From Agreia pratensis (GTDB taxonomy: Bacteria > Actinomycetota > Actinomycetes > Actinomycetales > Microbacteriaceae), in assembly GCF_900177685.1 (NCBI RefSeq), contig NZ_FXAY01000002.1:682001-746000 (forward strand): a DNA stretch of 64,000 nt, given 5' to 3'. Position numbers and translations under genes: made by a program. Shown here piece by piece: positions 35,001 to 43,971 of the stretch. Each line of letters starts with the position of its first letter. Positions within the stretch are counted from its first letter, which is position 1. The notes under the pieces were generated by a model. It was given only the letters and a program-made list of their open reading frames with translations, was not told where the DNA came from and did no database searches.

Positions 35001-36059
35001 GTGACTTCACCCCGTCTGCCCCTCGTCATCGGACATCGAGGTGCCCCTGGGTACCGCCCCGAACACACCAGCCCGTCGTACGAGCTGGCCATCGCACTCG
35101 GCGCCGATGCGGTCGAACCCGACATCGTCGCATCCAGAGACGGAATTCTCGTGCTGAGGCACGAGAACGAGATCTCAGGGACCACCGACGTTGCGTCGCG
35201 CGCCGAATTCGCGGCACGCCGCACCACGAAGACCATCGACGGGGCGCGGCAGACGGGCTGGTTCACCGAGGACTTCAGCTGGGCCGAGTTGCAGACGCTG
35301 CGCAGTCGCGAGCGTCTGCCGAAGATCAGACAGTCGAGCGCATCGTTCGATCTGCAGTCACCGATCATGCGCCTGTCTGACCTGCTGCACCTGCTCGATC
35401 GCGCCGGCGACGAGTCGGGCCGTGCGATCGGGCTCGTGGCGGAGATCAAGCACGCCACGTACTTCGAGTCCATCGGGCTCTCGCTCGATGAGTTGGTAGC
35501 TGCCGAGTTGACGGACGCAGGATGGAATTCCGGTGACGGCCGTCTCACCGTCGAATCGTTCGAGAAGACGGTGCTCGATCAGCTGAGGGGCCGTGGTATC
35601 CGGTCGAAGAATGTCTTTCTGCTCGAGGCGGCCGGCTCGCCACCCGACCTGGTCGCCCGGTTCGGCTCGGCCGCAGACAGCTACGCGTCGTTCCTCACCC
35701 CTGACGGGCTCCGGATGCTGCGGCGCGACGTCGAGGGCATCAGCGTCGACAGGCAGATGATTCGTCCCCGGACGAATGCGGAGTCAGGGACCGTCTCGTC
35801 GGTGCTCGTCGATGATGCGCACGCCGCGGGTCTCGAGATCTACTGCTGGACTCTTCGGCCAGAGAACAGGTTCCTCGATCGTGCGTTCCGTCGAGGCAGC
35901 GACCCATCGTCTTTCGGCGACTGGCAGAGAGACTTCGCACTGGTTCTCGCTGCAGGCGTCGACGGGGTGTTCGCCGACCATGCCGATCTCGCGATCGCCG
36001 CGAGGGATGCGGTGGTGACGTCGTTCTCGTCGCGTGGAACTGTCGGAGGTTCGGCTTAA
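35001..36059 (+). CDS. Glycerophosphodiester phosphodiesterase
   Basis: 352 residues of the GDPD TIM barrel, hydrolysing glycerophosphodiesters to glycerol-3-phosphate and an alcohol. VIGHRGAPGYRPEHTSPSYELAIALGADAVEPDIV contains the catalytic His, Arg and metal ligands (PEHT replaces the common PENT), LRHENEIS the second His, and VDGVFADH the end of the barrel. No signal peptide, so probably cytoplasmic. I used GTG 35001, since the family N-terminus begins there; an in-frame start 60 bp upstream adds unrelated residues. GlpD could use its product. Confidence 0.9.
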   Translation: MTSPRLPLVIGHRGAPGYRPEHTSPSYELAIALGADAVEPDIVASRDGILVLRHENEISGTTDVASRAEFAARRTTKTIDGARQTGWFTEDFSWAELQTLRSRERLPKIRQSSASFDLQSPIMRLSDLLHLLDRAGDESGRAIGLVAEIKHATYFESIGLSLDELVAAELTDAGWNSGDGRLTVESFEKTVLDQLRGRGIRSKNVFLLEAAGSPPDLVARFGSAADSYASFLTPDGLRMLRRDVEGISVDRQMIRPRTNAESGTVSSVLVDDAHAAGLEIYCWTLRPENRFLDRAFRRGSDPSSFGDWQRDFALVLAAGVDGVFADHADLAIAARDAVVTSFSSRGTVGGSA

Positions 36060-36071
36060 ACTGGAGCCGAC

Positions 36072-38486
36072 ATGACAAGCCTCTTCGATCTCCCCTCGAC
36101 CGATTCCGGCGCCCCCGGCCTGAAGCCCGTCATTCTCGACGGGCAAGGGCAGAGTGCTGGGCAGAGCGACCTGCTCGATGGCCTCAATCCCGAGCAACGC
36201 GAGGCGGTCGAATACCGTGGGCCCGCGCTGCTGATCGTCGCGGGCGCCGGGTCGGGTAAGACCCGCGTTCTCACTCACCGCGTGGCGAGTCTGATCGAGA
36301 GCCGCGAAGCCTGGCCGAGCCAGATCCTGGCGATCACCTTCACGAACAAGGCCGCAGCCGAGATGCGCGAGCGCGTCGAACAACTGTTGGGCCAGGCATC
36401 TCAGGGCATGTGGATCTCGACCTTCCACTCTGCGTGCGTGCGCATTCTGCGCAGAGAGGCCGAGAACTTCGGCTTTACCAAGAGCTTCACCATCTACGAT
36501 TCGGCCGACAGCCGTGTGCTGATCAAGCGCATCATCAAGGAGCTCCAGGCCGACACCTTCGGCTTCACTGTCGGCTCTGTCTCGGCCAAGATCTCGAAGC
36601 TCAAGAACGAACTCGCAGACGTCGAGAGCTACGCGCGCACCGCGAACTTCGCCGACCCCCAAGAGGCGCTGTTCGTCGAGATCTTCCGTCAATACACGCG
36701 CAGCCTGCAGGCGGCCAATGCTTTCGACTTCGACGACCTGATCAGCCAGACCGTCTTCCTGTTCCGCGCCTTCCCTCGCGTGGCTGAGCAGTACCGCCGC
36801 CGTTTCCGGCACATCCTCGTCGATGAGTACCAAGACACGAACCACGCGCAGTACTCGCTCATCCACGAGCTCACCCTGTCGCCGGGGTCTGTCGACCCCG
36901 GGCAGCCACCCGTCGAGGGCGCGTCGCTCACCGTCGTCGGTGACTCCGATCAGTCGATCTATGCGTTTCGCGGGGCCGATATTCGCAACATCGTCGAGTT
37001 CGAACGCGACTATCCGGGCGCCAAGGTCGTGCTGCTCGAACAGAACTACCGGTCGACCCAGAACATCCTCTCGGCTGCTAACGCCGTGATCTCGAACAAC
37101 TTCGACCGCAAAGACAAGAAGTTGTGGACCGCGATCGGCGACGGCGACAGGATTCTCGGCTACACGGGCTATTCCGGCCACGACGAGGCGCAGTTCGTCG
37201 CAGACGAGATCGCCAAGCTGCACGACGCGGGAACGGCATATAAAGACATCGCCGTCTTCTACCGAACGAATGCGCAGACCCGTGCGCTCGAAGAGATCTT
37301 CATCAGATCGGCGCTTCCATATCGAGTGCTCGGCGGCACGAAGTTCTACGAGCGGGCCGAGATCAAAGACGTCATGGCCTACCTGATCTCCGTCGCCAAT
37401 CCGCAGGATGCGTTGGCGCTCAGGCGCATCCTGAACAGCCCCAAGCGCGGAATCGGCCCTGCGACCGAGACCCAGCTCGCGAGCTTCGCCGAGGCGAACG
37501 AGATCAGCTATCGCGAGGCGATGCGCCGGGCGCCTTCGCTCGGGCTCGGACCAAAGGTCACATCGGCGATTCTGCAGTTGGCCGGTCTGCTCGACGAGGC
37601 GTCCGAACTCATCGATCCGGAGCGTGAACAGGGCCCTGCGCCCGTGTTCGATGTTCTCGCCCTTCTGCTCGAGAAGAGCGGTTACCTCACAGCTCTGCGG
37701 GCAAAGCGCGACCCACAAGACGAAGCGCGGGCCGAGAACGTCGAAGAACTACTCGCGGTCACGAAAGAGTTCGGCAAGAACAACCCCGACGGCGGCCTCA
37801 TCGACTTTCTCACCGAGGTGTCGTTGGTCGCAGCAGTCGACGACCTCGACGACTCCAGTGGAACGGTGTCGTTGATGACGCTGCACACCGCCAAAGGTCT
37901 CGAATTCGAGGCGGTGTTCCTCACCGGCATCGAAGAAGATCTGCTGCCGCACCGCATGTCGGCGAACGAACCGGGTGGCCCCGCCGAGGAACGCCGCCTG
38001 TTCTACGTCGGCATCACCCGTGCACGCAAGCGTCTCTACCTCTCGCTCGCCATGACCCGTGCCCAATACGGCGAGACGGCAGTGGCGATGCCCAGCAGAT
38101 ATCTGCAGGAGATCCCGGCCGAGCTGATCGAGTGGGTGCAGTCTCCCGGCATGGCCACGTCGCGCGGAGGCACGCAGCCTCGCGCGCTGAATGCGAACCG
38201 CTCGTCTCGTCAGGGCTGGGGATCGACCGGATCTCAGTCGACGAGCGACTTCCCCGCTCTGCCGCCGCGTCCGAAGGCGGAGTGGGCGAACACGATCACC
38301 AACAAGGTACGAGACAACGGCGACCTCGAGCTGGCCCCGGGCGATCGCATCCGGCACAGCGATTTCGGAGAGGGCCGGGTGAACCAGGTCACGGGCGAGG
38401 GCACGAAACGGGTGGCACATGTGCTGTTCGAGAGCGCCGGAGCCAAGAAGCTGCTGATCAAGATCGCCCCCATCGAGAAGATCTAG
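36072..38486 (+). CDS. pcrA: ATP-dependent DNA helicase PcrA/UvrD
   Basis: 804 residues, superfamily 1 helicase for nucleotide-excision and replication-linked repair. LNPEQREAVEYRGPALLIVAGAGSGKTRVLTHR gives the Q motif and Walker A, ILVDEYQDTNHAQY is motif II, VVGDSDQSIYAFRGAD motif III, LEQNYRS motif IV, LMTLHTAKGLEFEAVFL motif V, and EERRLFYVGITRARKRLYLS motif VI. The C-terminal ~50 residues (GDRIRHSDFGEGRV...KLLIKIAPIEKI) are the Tudor-like RNA-polymerase-binding domain of PcrA. An 18-bp tandem duplication spans the stop codon. Confidence 0.96.
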   Translation: MTSLFDLPSTDSGAPGLKPVILDGQGQSAGQSDLLDGLNPEQREAVEYRGPALLIVAGAGSGKTRVLTHRVASLIESREAWPSQILAITFTNKAAAEMRERVEQLLGQASQGMWISTFHSACVRILRREAENFGFTKSFTIYDSADSRVLIKRIIKELQADTFGFTVGSVSAKISKLKNELADVESYARTANFADPQEALFVEIFRQYTRSLQAANAFDFDDLISQTVFLFRAFPRVAEQYRRRFRHILVDEYQDTNHAQYSLIHELTLSPGSVDPGQPPVEGASLTVVGDSDQSIYAFRGADIRNIVEFERDYPGAKVVLLEQNYRSTQNILSAANAVISNNFDRKDKKLWTAIGDGDRILGYTGYSGHDEAQFVADEIAKLHDAGTAYKDIAVFYRTNAQTRALEEIFIRSALPYRVLGGTKFYERAEIKDVMAYLISVANPQDALALRRILNSPKRGIGPATETQLASFAEANEISYREAMRRAPSLGLGPKVTSAILQLAGLLDEASELIDPEREQGPAPVFDVLALLLEKSGYLTALRAKRDPQDEARAENVEELLAVTKEFGKNNPDGGLIDFLTEVSLVAAVDDLDDSSGTVSLMTLHTAKGLEFEAVFLTGIEEDLLPHRMSANEPGGPAEERRLFYVGITRARKRLYLSLAMTRAQYGETAVAMPSRYLQEIPAELIEWVQSPGMATSRGGTQPRALNANRSSRQGWGSTGSQSTSDFPALPPRPKAEWANTITNKVRDNGDLELAPGDRIRHSDFGEGRVNQVTGEGTKRVAHVLFESAGAKKLLIKIAPIEKI

Positions 38487-38508
38487 CGTCTCGAGAAGAT
38501 CTAGCGTC
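38473..38508 (+). repeat. 18-bp perfect tandem duplication across the pcrA stop
   Basis: Two consecutive copies of an 18-base unit starting TCGAGAAGATC and containing the TAG stop. The second copy is 3' of the functional stop, so the protein is unchanged. Confidence 0.9.
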
Positions 38509-38526
38509 TGCTCGCAGCCGCGCGGT

Positions 38527-39327
38527 CTACGTCGACACAGCCCTCAGCGTGCGGTCGCGGGGCAGATGCCTCAGCGCACGCGGCAGTCGCGGATACACGA
38601 AGCGGGTGATCGCCACCAGGCCGTTGAACAGCCGCCGTCGCCCCGGTGACCACGGCAACTGGAACGCAACCCGAACCGACTCGGGCAGAAGCCCCGACGT
38701 GACCAGTCGAGCGACAGGCATGGCCACTCTGAGCCAGAGCGGGCCCGCAACAGGGTGGAGGAGGGCCGTGGCGACCCGCCTCGTCGTCTCGTCTGCGACC
38801 AGTGTCTCGAGCTCGCTCGAGAAGTACGCACGAAATGCAGCTCTGTCTGCGGGCCACATCTCTCGGGGAACCTGGAGTGCGGTTCCGAGCACCGCGTAGT
38901 CCTGGTAGATCTGGTCGGCAGATGCATCGTCGAGGCGCCCGTAGACGCGTTCGTGCATGTCTATCGCCGAGTCGTAGAGCGTGGCTGCAACCCACAGCTG
39001 CAGGTGCGGATCGAAGGCGGAGTACGACGGGCCGGAGGCATCCGCTACCCCGCGCACCGGCCCGTGCGCACGAGAGACCGACCGAACTACAGCGTCGACG
39101 TGCTGCGGGTCGCCGTAGACGACGGTGTACACATAGTCGAGGGTGCGCACGAGCCGATCGAGTGGACGGGTGGCGAAGTCGCTGTGTTCGGCCACCCCGC
39201 GCCCGACTGCCGGATTCGCGAGCTGCAGCAGGATCGCGCGCCCTCCGGCGCCGACGAGCACCGATTCCGCGGCGATGTCTCGGATGCCCAGCGTGCCGAG
39301 CCGTGCACGTGACGGGGTATGGGCCAC
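38527..39327 (-). CDS. Oxygenase MpaB family protein (DUF2236)
   Basis: 266 residues. ESVLVGAGGRAILLQLANPAVGRGVAEHSDF, RTLDYVYTVVYGD, YSAFDPHLQLWVAATLYDSAIDMHERVYG and an all-alpha layout fit the DUF2236/MpaB family, some members of which are heme-dependent oxygenases. No specific substrate is indicated. GTG 39327 is the start because GGAGG (39334-39338 on minus) lies 6 nt upstream; longer in-frame starts have no ribosome site. Convergent with pcrA. Confidence 0.85.
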   Translation of the reverse strand: MAHTPSRARLGTLGIRDIAAESVLVGAGGRAILLQLANPAVGRGVAEHSDFATRPLDRLVRTLDYVYTVVYGDPQHVDAVVRSVSRAHGPVRGVADASGPSYSAFDPHLQLWVAATLYDSAIDMHERVYGRLDDASADQIYQDYAVLGTALQVPREMWPADRAAFRAYFSSELETLVADETTRRVATALLHPVAGPLWLRVAMPVARLVTSGLLPESVRVAFQLPWSPGRRRLFNGLVAITRFVYPRLPRALRHLPRDRTLRAVST

Positions 39328-39386
39328 GGGGTTCCTCCCTCTCGGGCATCGGATGCGGCGCGGGATCGGAGAGGAACCCCGACGGC

Positions 39387-40943
39387 TCAGTCTGTCGTCG
39401 GCTGCCTGACGCCCATCGTCAGCCGACGACGCCACAGTACCCCGACACCGAGGAGGGTACCCAGAGAGAGCGCGGCGCCTGCGGTCAGGAGCAGGGTGCC
39501 GGTGCCGGCATTTCCGGTCTCAGCGAGCACGGGTGCCGCTGCCGGCGCGGCGGGTGCAGGAGGCGTCTCCGGCGTGGGCGGCGGAGCGACGAAGGTGACC
39601 TCGCTGGCCGTGCCGAAAGCCGACTGCCACGGCAGGATCCGAGTTCCTCCCTGTTCGACCGGCGTTCGGGAGGGGCTGATGCGCTCGACCCACACGAAGT
39701 AGCCGCTGCTGGGAAGGACGCAGTCTGGTGTCCGATAGGTGCCGGGGCCGGTCTCGATGCGCACCTCGACCGTGCAAACGACCGGAGCGCCGGCCGGCGG
39801 TTCAGCTGCAGGCTCGATCGGATCACTGAACGGCCCGAGGAGCGAACTCTCGACCACGACCGGGATGGGCAGCATGCCGTTCTCGTCGACAGCGGGGACG
39901 GCGCCGGCAGCAGGGGGAGTCGACGGGTGGTAGACGCCCCAGTCGGGCAACAGATCGTCGCGGCTCTCGTCGACGAGTGCAGAGACGACGAGCTCATCGC
40001 TGATCGCCGCTCCCGCTCCCGCCGTCGCCGCGCTGGTCTTCGTGGACACAACGGGCTGGAACTTCTTGGTCGACGGAACGGTGGAGGTGATGGTGGCGCT
40101 GCCCGAGGCGGTGCCTGGGCGGGCGACGAGTACCTGCTGGACGTCGTCACCGGCGTGGCCGGCCGTGAACCCGGAACCATAGGGGAGGTCGTTGTAGCGC
40201 ACCGTTGCCGCGATCGACGATGTCGGGTCGGTGCCCGTCGTCGTGATGGAGAGTGTCTCCCCGTTCGATACAGTGCGTTCCGCCTTTCCATCGTCGAAGA
40301 CGGCCCCGGACAGGCTCATCGTGCCCGAGTGGCTGCCAGGCGCCAGCGCCGTCGGCCCGGTCGCCAGAAAGTCGACTGTCAAACCGCTCGTGACGGTCAT
40401 GCGGCCGTCGTCGTCTGCGGCGGTCAGCGAGACGGAGCCCGTGACCGCCCTCGACGCACCCGACGGCGCATCTGCCGCCGCGAGAAGTTGGCTGCTTTTG
40501 TCGAGGACAGCCTGCCCGGAGGCGCCCGCCCGCTGGGCGTAGGACTCGGGGCTGCGGCCGTCGAGGCCTGCGATTCTCCAGGTCGCCAGCTGCCCGCCTG
40601 CAGCCTCGGTGGGATCCGCTGACGGTGCGGCAGTGCGTGAGATGTAGGCGAGGCGAGCGAGATCGTCTGGGGCGAAGCGGCCGAGCGCTGTCGCATCGAC
40701 GAACTGATAGTCGTGCCCCGTGGGGGCCTTCTTGCCCACTTCGAGGCAGAAGACGAGCGAGCCGTCGTCGAGCCGGTACGAGCCGATCCATGAGAAACCG
40801 TTCTCGGAGAGATAGCCGACTCCGTGCCCTGTGGACACGGCGGCGGTTGCGGGAGGGGCACCCGAGAGGAGTAGCCCGAGGGTCGTCGCGACCGTGGTGA
40901 GTGCGGTGAGTATGGCGGCGGACCGCCGGCGTGGTTGTGTCAT
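39387..40943 (-). CDS. LAxTG-anchored surface protein with a thioester (TQxA-like) domain
   Basis: 518 residues. Signal peptide (~1-35, ending ATA). The N-terminal domain has LVFCLEVGKKAPTGHDYQF and, ~60 residues on, GGQLATWRIAGL, the Cys and Gln positions of class I thioester domains that link covalently to host or surface targets. A long Ser/Thr/Ala-rich beta region follows, then a Pro-rich stalk, LAETG, a hydrophobic helix and WRRR. LAxTG is the sorting signal used by class E sortases in actinobacteria. No sortase gene is in this window. ATG 40943 is chosen with GAGGG upstream; GTG 40952 is possible. Confidence 0.82.
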   Translation of the reverse strand: MTQPRRRSAAILTALTTVATTLGLLLSGAPPATAAVSTGHGVGYLSENGFSWIGSYRLDDGSLVFCLEVGKKAPTGHDYQFVDATALGRFAPDDLARLAYISRTAAPSADPTEAAGGQLATWRIAGLDGRSPESYAQRAGASGQAVLDKSSQLLAAADAPSGASRAVTGSVSLTAADDDGRMTVTSGLTVDFLATGPTALAPGSHSGTMSLSGAVFDDGKAERTVSNGETLSITTTGTDPTSSIAATVRYNDLPYGSGFTAGHAGDDVQQVLVARPGTASGSATITSTVPSTKKFQPVVSTKTSAATAGAGAAISDELVVSALVDESRDDLLPDWGVYHPSTPPAAGAVPAVDENGMLPIPVVVESSLLGPFSDPIEPAAEPPAGAPVVCTVEVRIETGPGTYRTPDCVLPSSGYFVWVERISPSRTPVEQGGTRILPWQSAFGTASEVTFVAPPPTPETPPAPAAPAAAPVLAETGNAGTGTLLLTAGAALSLGTLLGVGVLWRRRLTMGVRQPTTD

Positions 40944-41083
40944 GCCGATCACCCTCGCGGCTCGGGTCGGAGCCGTGGGGCCGGTGCTCTGCCTCGGTGG
41001 AGTGCGCCCTCGAGCACGGGGCTGTGGAGGACGAGGCGTCGGCCGAGCCTCGCAGGTGGCCCTCTTCTTCGGGCGGTAAGGTG

Positions 41084-41129
41084 GCAGACGGCGAAAGTCT
41101 GCGGCGGAGCAGCCAAATCTGTTAGCCGC
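41084..41129 (+). promoter_or_regulatory. Possible structured leader upstream of sucC
   Basis: Hairpin GCAGAC/GTCTGC at 41084-41102, with an alternative pairing GCGGC (41101) to GCCGC (41125-41129), within the ~250-bp gap before sucC. I could not match it to a known riboswitch. TAAGGT at 41077-41082 could be the -10 box. Confidence 0.25.
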
Positions 41130-41194
41130 AGCTCGCAGGAGTACTCAGGAGCCGAGCACAAACCCCCGTGCCGGCTGAGACCTAAGCGGATTGG

Positions 41195-42364
41195 ATGAGC
41201 GTGGATCTGTTCGAATACCAGGCACGAGACCTGTTTGAAAGCTATGGGGTTCCGGTTCTTCCGGGAATCGTGGCGGACACCCCGGAAGAGGTGCGTGCCG
41301 CGGCGGAGAAGCTCGGTGGCGTGACGGTGGTCAAGGCGCAGGTCAAGGTCGGTGGCCGAGGCAAGGCTGGCGGCGTCAAGGTCGCTAAAGACCCGCAGGC
41401 CGCGTTCGAGGCGGCTCAGTCGATTCTGGGACTCGACATCAAGGGCCACGTGGTGAAGCGGGTCATGGTTGCGGGCGGTGCTCGCATCGCCGAGGAGTTC
41501 TACTTCTCGGTCCTACTCGACCGGGCCAACCGGTCGTACCTCTCGCTCACCAGCTACGAGGGCGGCATGGAGATCGAACAGCTCGCGGTCGAGCGCCCCG
41601 AAGCCCTGGCTCGCATCGAGGTCGACCCGATTGCGGGAATCGATCTCGAGACGGCCAAGTCGATCGCGGTCGCGGCCAAGTTCCCCGCCGAGTTGGTAGA
41701 CAAGGTCGCTCCGGTCTTCGTGAAGCTGTGGGATGTCTACACCGGTGAAGACGCCACGCTCGTCGAGGTGAACCCTCTCGTGCTCACCGAAGAGGGCGAC
41801 ATCATCGCGCTCGACGGCAAGGTGACGCTCGATGAGAATGCCGGATTCCGGCACCCTCAGCACGAGGCATTGGAAGACAAGGACGCGGCAGACCCGCTGG
41901 AGGCCAAGGCCAAGGCCGCCGACCTCAACTACGTCAAGCTCGACGGCGAGGTGGGAATCATCGGCAACGGCGCCGGACTCGTGATGTCGACGCTCGACGT
42001 CGTCTCCTACGCGGGAGAGAAGTACAACGGTGTGAAACCGGCCAACTTCCTCGACATCGGTGGCGGAGCCTCCGCAGCGGTGATGGCCGCGGGCCTCGAC
42101 GTCATCCTCGGCGACGCCCAGGTCAAGAGCGTCTTCGTCAACGTCTTCGGCGGAATCACCGCGTGCGACGCAGTGGCCAACGGAATCATCGGCGCGCTCG
42201 AGGTGCTCGGCGACACCGCCACGAAGCCCCTCGTCGTTCGTCTCGACGGCAACAAGGTCGACGAAGGCCGTGCGATCCTCGCTGCGGCCAACCACCCGCT
42301 CGTCACTCTGGCGACCACCATGGACGAGGGCGCCGACAAGGCCGCCGAACTCGCCTCCCTCTGA
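41195..42364 (+). CDS. sucC: Succinate-CoA ligase [ADP-forming] subunit beta
   Basis: 389 residues. [21 protein letters not shown] opens the ATP-grasp fold; [25 protein letters not shown] and [17 protein letters not shown] are family motifs. With SucD it interconverts succinyl-CoA and succinate with ATP synthesis in the TCA cycle. It begins at ATG 41195 without a strong ribosome site. sucD follows 34 bp later. Confidence 0.96.
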   Translation: MSVDLFEYQARDLFESYGVPVLPGIVADTPEEVRAAAEKLGGVTVVKAQVKVGGRGKAGGVKVAKDPQAAFEAAQSILGLDIKGHVVKRVMVAGGARIAEEFYFSVLLDRANRSYLSLTSYEGGMEIEQLAVERPEALARIEVDPIAGIDLETAKSIAVAAKFPAELVDKVAPVFVKLWDVYTGEDATLVEVNPLVLTEEGDIIALDGKVTLDENAGFRHPQHEALEDKDAADPLEAKAKAADLNYVKLDGEVGIIGNGAGLVMSTLDVVSYAGEKYNGVKPANFLDIGGGASAAVMAAGLDVILGDAQVKSVFVNVFGGITACDAVANGIIGALEVLGDTATKPLVVRLDGNKVDEGRAILAAANHPLVTLATTMDEGADKAAELASL

Positions 42365-42398
42365 CGATTCCTCGCGAGAAGTAAGGACCACAAAAAGA

Positions 42399-43286
42399 AT
42401 GTCGATTTTCCTCAACAAGGATTCCAAGGTCATCGTGCAGGGAATCACCGGCGGCGAGGGCACCAAGCACACCGCCCTGATGCTCGCCGCGGGCACCAAG
42501 ATCGTGGGCGGAGTGAACGCTCGTAAGGCGGGAACCACCGTCACCCACGGCGACCTCGAACTGCCGGTCTTCGGAACCGTCGCCGAGGCCATCTCCACGA
42601 CCGGCGCCGATGTCTCGATCGCCTTCGTTCCGCCGGCGTTCGCGAAGGACGCGATCATCGAGGCGATCGATGCAGAGATCCCGCTGCTGGTCGTCATCAC
42701 CGAGGGCATCCCCGTGCAGGACGCGGCCGAAGCCTGGGCGTACGCCAAGCAGAAGGGCAACAAGACGCGCATCATCGGTCCGAACTGCCCCGGCATCATT
42801 ACCCCCGGCGAGTCACTCGTGGGCATCACCCCGGCGAACATCACGGGCAAGGGTCCGATCGGTCTCGTTTCCAAGTCGGGAACTCTGACCTACCAGATGA
42901 TGTTCGAGCTGCGTGATCTCGGTTTCTCGACCGCTATCGGAATCGGCGGAGACCCCATCATCGGCACCACGCACATCGATGCGCTCGCGGCATTCGAGGC
43001 CGACCCCGAGACGAAGGCGATCGTGATGATCGGTGAGATCGGTGGAGACGCAGAGGAACGCGCCGCGGAGTTCATCAAGGCTCATGTCACGAAGCCTGTC
43101 GTGGGATACGTCGCCGGTTTCACCGCTCCCGAGGGCAAGACCATGGGCCACGCCGGCGCCATCGTCTCTGGCAGTGCGGGAACGGCGCAGGCGAAGAAGG
43201 AGGCCCTCGAGGCCGCCGGCGTGCGTGTCGGCAAGACGCCGAGCGAAACCGCTGCGCTGCTGCGTGAGGTCTACGCGGCTCTCTGA
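42399..43286 (+). CDS. sucD: Succinate-CoA ligase subunit alpha
   Basis: 295 residues from ATG 42399 after [31 protein letters not shown] is the N-terminal CoA-binding fold, [14 protein letters not shown] and [10 protein letters not shown] are conserved, and [21 protein letters not shown] holds the phosphohistidine. An in-frame start 129 bp upstream lies inside sucC and was rejected. Ends in a strong terminator. Confidence 0.96.
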   Translation: MSIFLNKDSKVIVQGITGGEGTKHTALMLAAGTKIVGGVNARKAGTTVTHGDLELPVFGTVAEAISTTGADVSIAFVPPAFAKDAIIEAIDAEIPLLVVITEGIPVQDAAEAWAYAKQKGNKTRIIGPNCPGIITPGESLVGITPANITGKGPIGLVSKSGTLTYQMMFELRDLGFSTAIGIGGDPIIGTTHIDALAAFEADPETKAIVMIGEIGGDAEERAAEFIKAHVTKPVVGYVAGFTAPEGKTMGHAGAIVSGSAGTAQAKKEALEAAGVRVGKTPSETAALLREVYAAL

Positions 43287-43303
43287 TTCCCCGCACAACC
43301 CGC

Positions 43304-43340
43304 GGCGGGCATCCTCTTCTTTATGATGAGGGTGCCCGCC
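43304..43340 (+). terminator. Terminator of sucCD
   Basis: A 13-bp stem from GGCGGGCATCCTC to its partner arm, one T-G pair, 11-base loop, 17 bp after the sucD stop. It also rules out upstream start codons for the next gene. Confidence 0.75.
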
Positions 43341-43373
43341 GTTCGTGCACGCCGCGCGGGCAGGGAGGAAGGG

Positions 43374-43919
43374 GTGTCGATGTCCGATTCTCTGGGGGCA
43401 AACCCGGCCGAAGAGCCGGCCGTGCAGTCCAGCCGGTGGCAGCGCATCCGGCACGCTCTGGTCACGCCGGAGCTGATCTACGGAACGATCATCAGTTCGG
43501 CCGTGATCGCGGTCGCCGATGAAGACGACGACGATTTCGACGTGTTCGTCGTGACGGTCGTCAGCATGGTCGTGTTCTGGGCGGCCCACGTATTCGCGAC
43601 CGCCGTGGCGAATCACGGCCTCCGCAACGGTCGGATCATCGGAATGGGCCAAGCCTTTCGCGAGGGGGTGCATCATTCGAAAGGGCTTCTGTACGCGTCG
43701 ATCATCCCCCTGGTCTTCCTCATCCTCGGCGCGACAGGATTGCTCGACGAAGACGCCGCCTATTTCATCGCTCTTCTGGCCGGCACGGTCTTGCTGGGAG
43801 TTCTGGGCTGGCTGGCCTTTGCAGACAGGGGTAGCCGGTGGCCCGCGCGGCTGCTCGGCGGCCTGGGAACGGGCCTGTTCGGACTGGTCATCATCGTGTT
43901 CAAGACGGTCCTCCACTAG
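43374..43919 (+). CDS. Hypothetical membrane protein
   Basis: 181 residues from GTG 43374, placed 5 nt after a GGAGG site; ATG 43380 two codons on is the alternative. Four hydrophobic helices (~35-50, ~61-80, ~105-125, ~130-175 region) with an acidic DEDDDDFD loop between the first two. HHSKGLLYASIIPLVFLILGATGLLDEDAA follows the second helix. I do not recognise a family or function. It is monocistronic between sucCD and the PerM-like gene. Confidence 0.65.
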   Translation: MSMSDSLGANPAEEPAVQSSRWQRIRHALVTPELIYGTIISSAVIAVADEDDDDFDVFVVTVVSMVVFWAAHVFATAVANHGLRNGRIIGMGQAFREGVHHSKGLLYASIIPLVFLILGATGLLDEDAAYFIALLAGTVLLGVLGWLAFADRGSRWPARLLGGLGTGLFGLVIIVFKTVLH

Positions 43920-43971
43920 AGCGGCGAGGTGAGGTGTCGACTCAGCCGACACGGGGTACGCTCGGCACGGC

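Noticed and set aside
35784-37718. 644-codon minus-strand ORF
   Set aside because: Antisense to the glycerophosphodiesterase and pcrA, both with full motif sets.
38802-40622. 606-codon plus-strand ORF
   Set aside because: Antisense to the MpaB and surface-protein genes; Arg-rich shadow with no motif or ribosome site.
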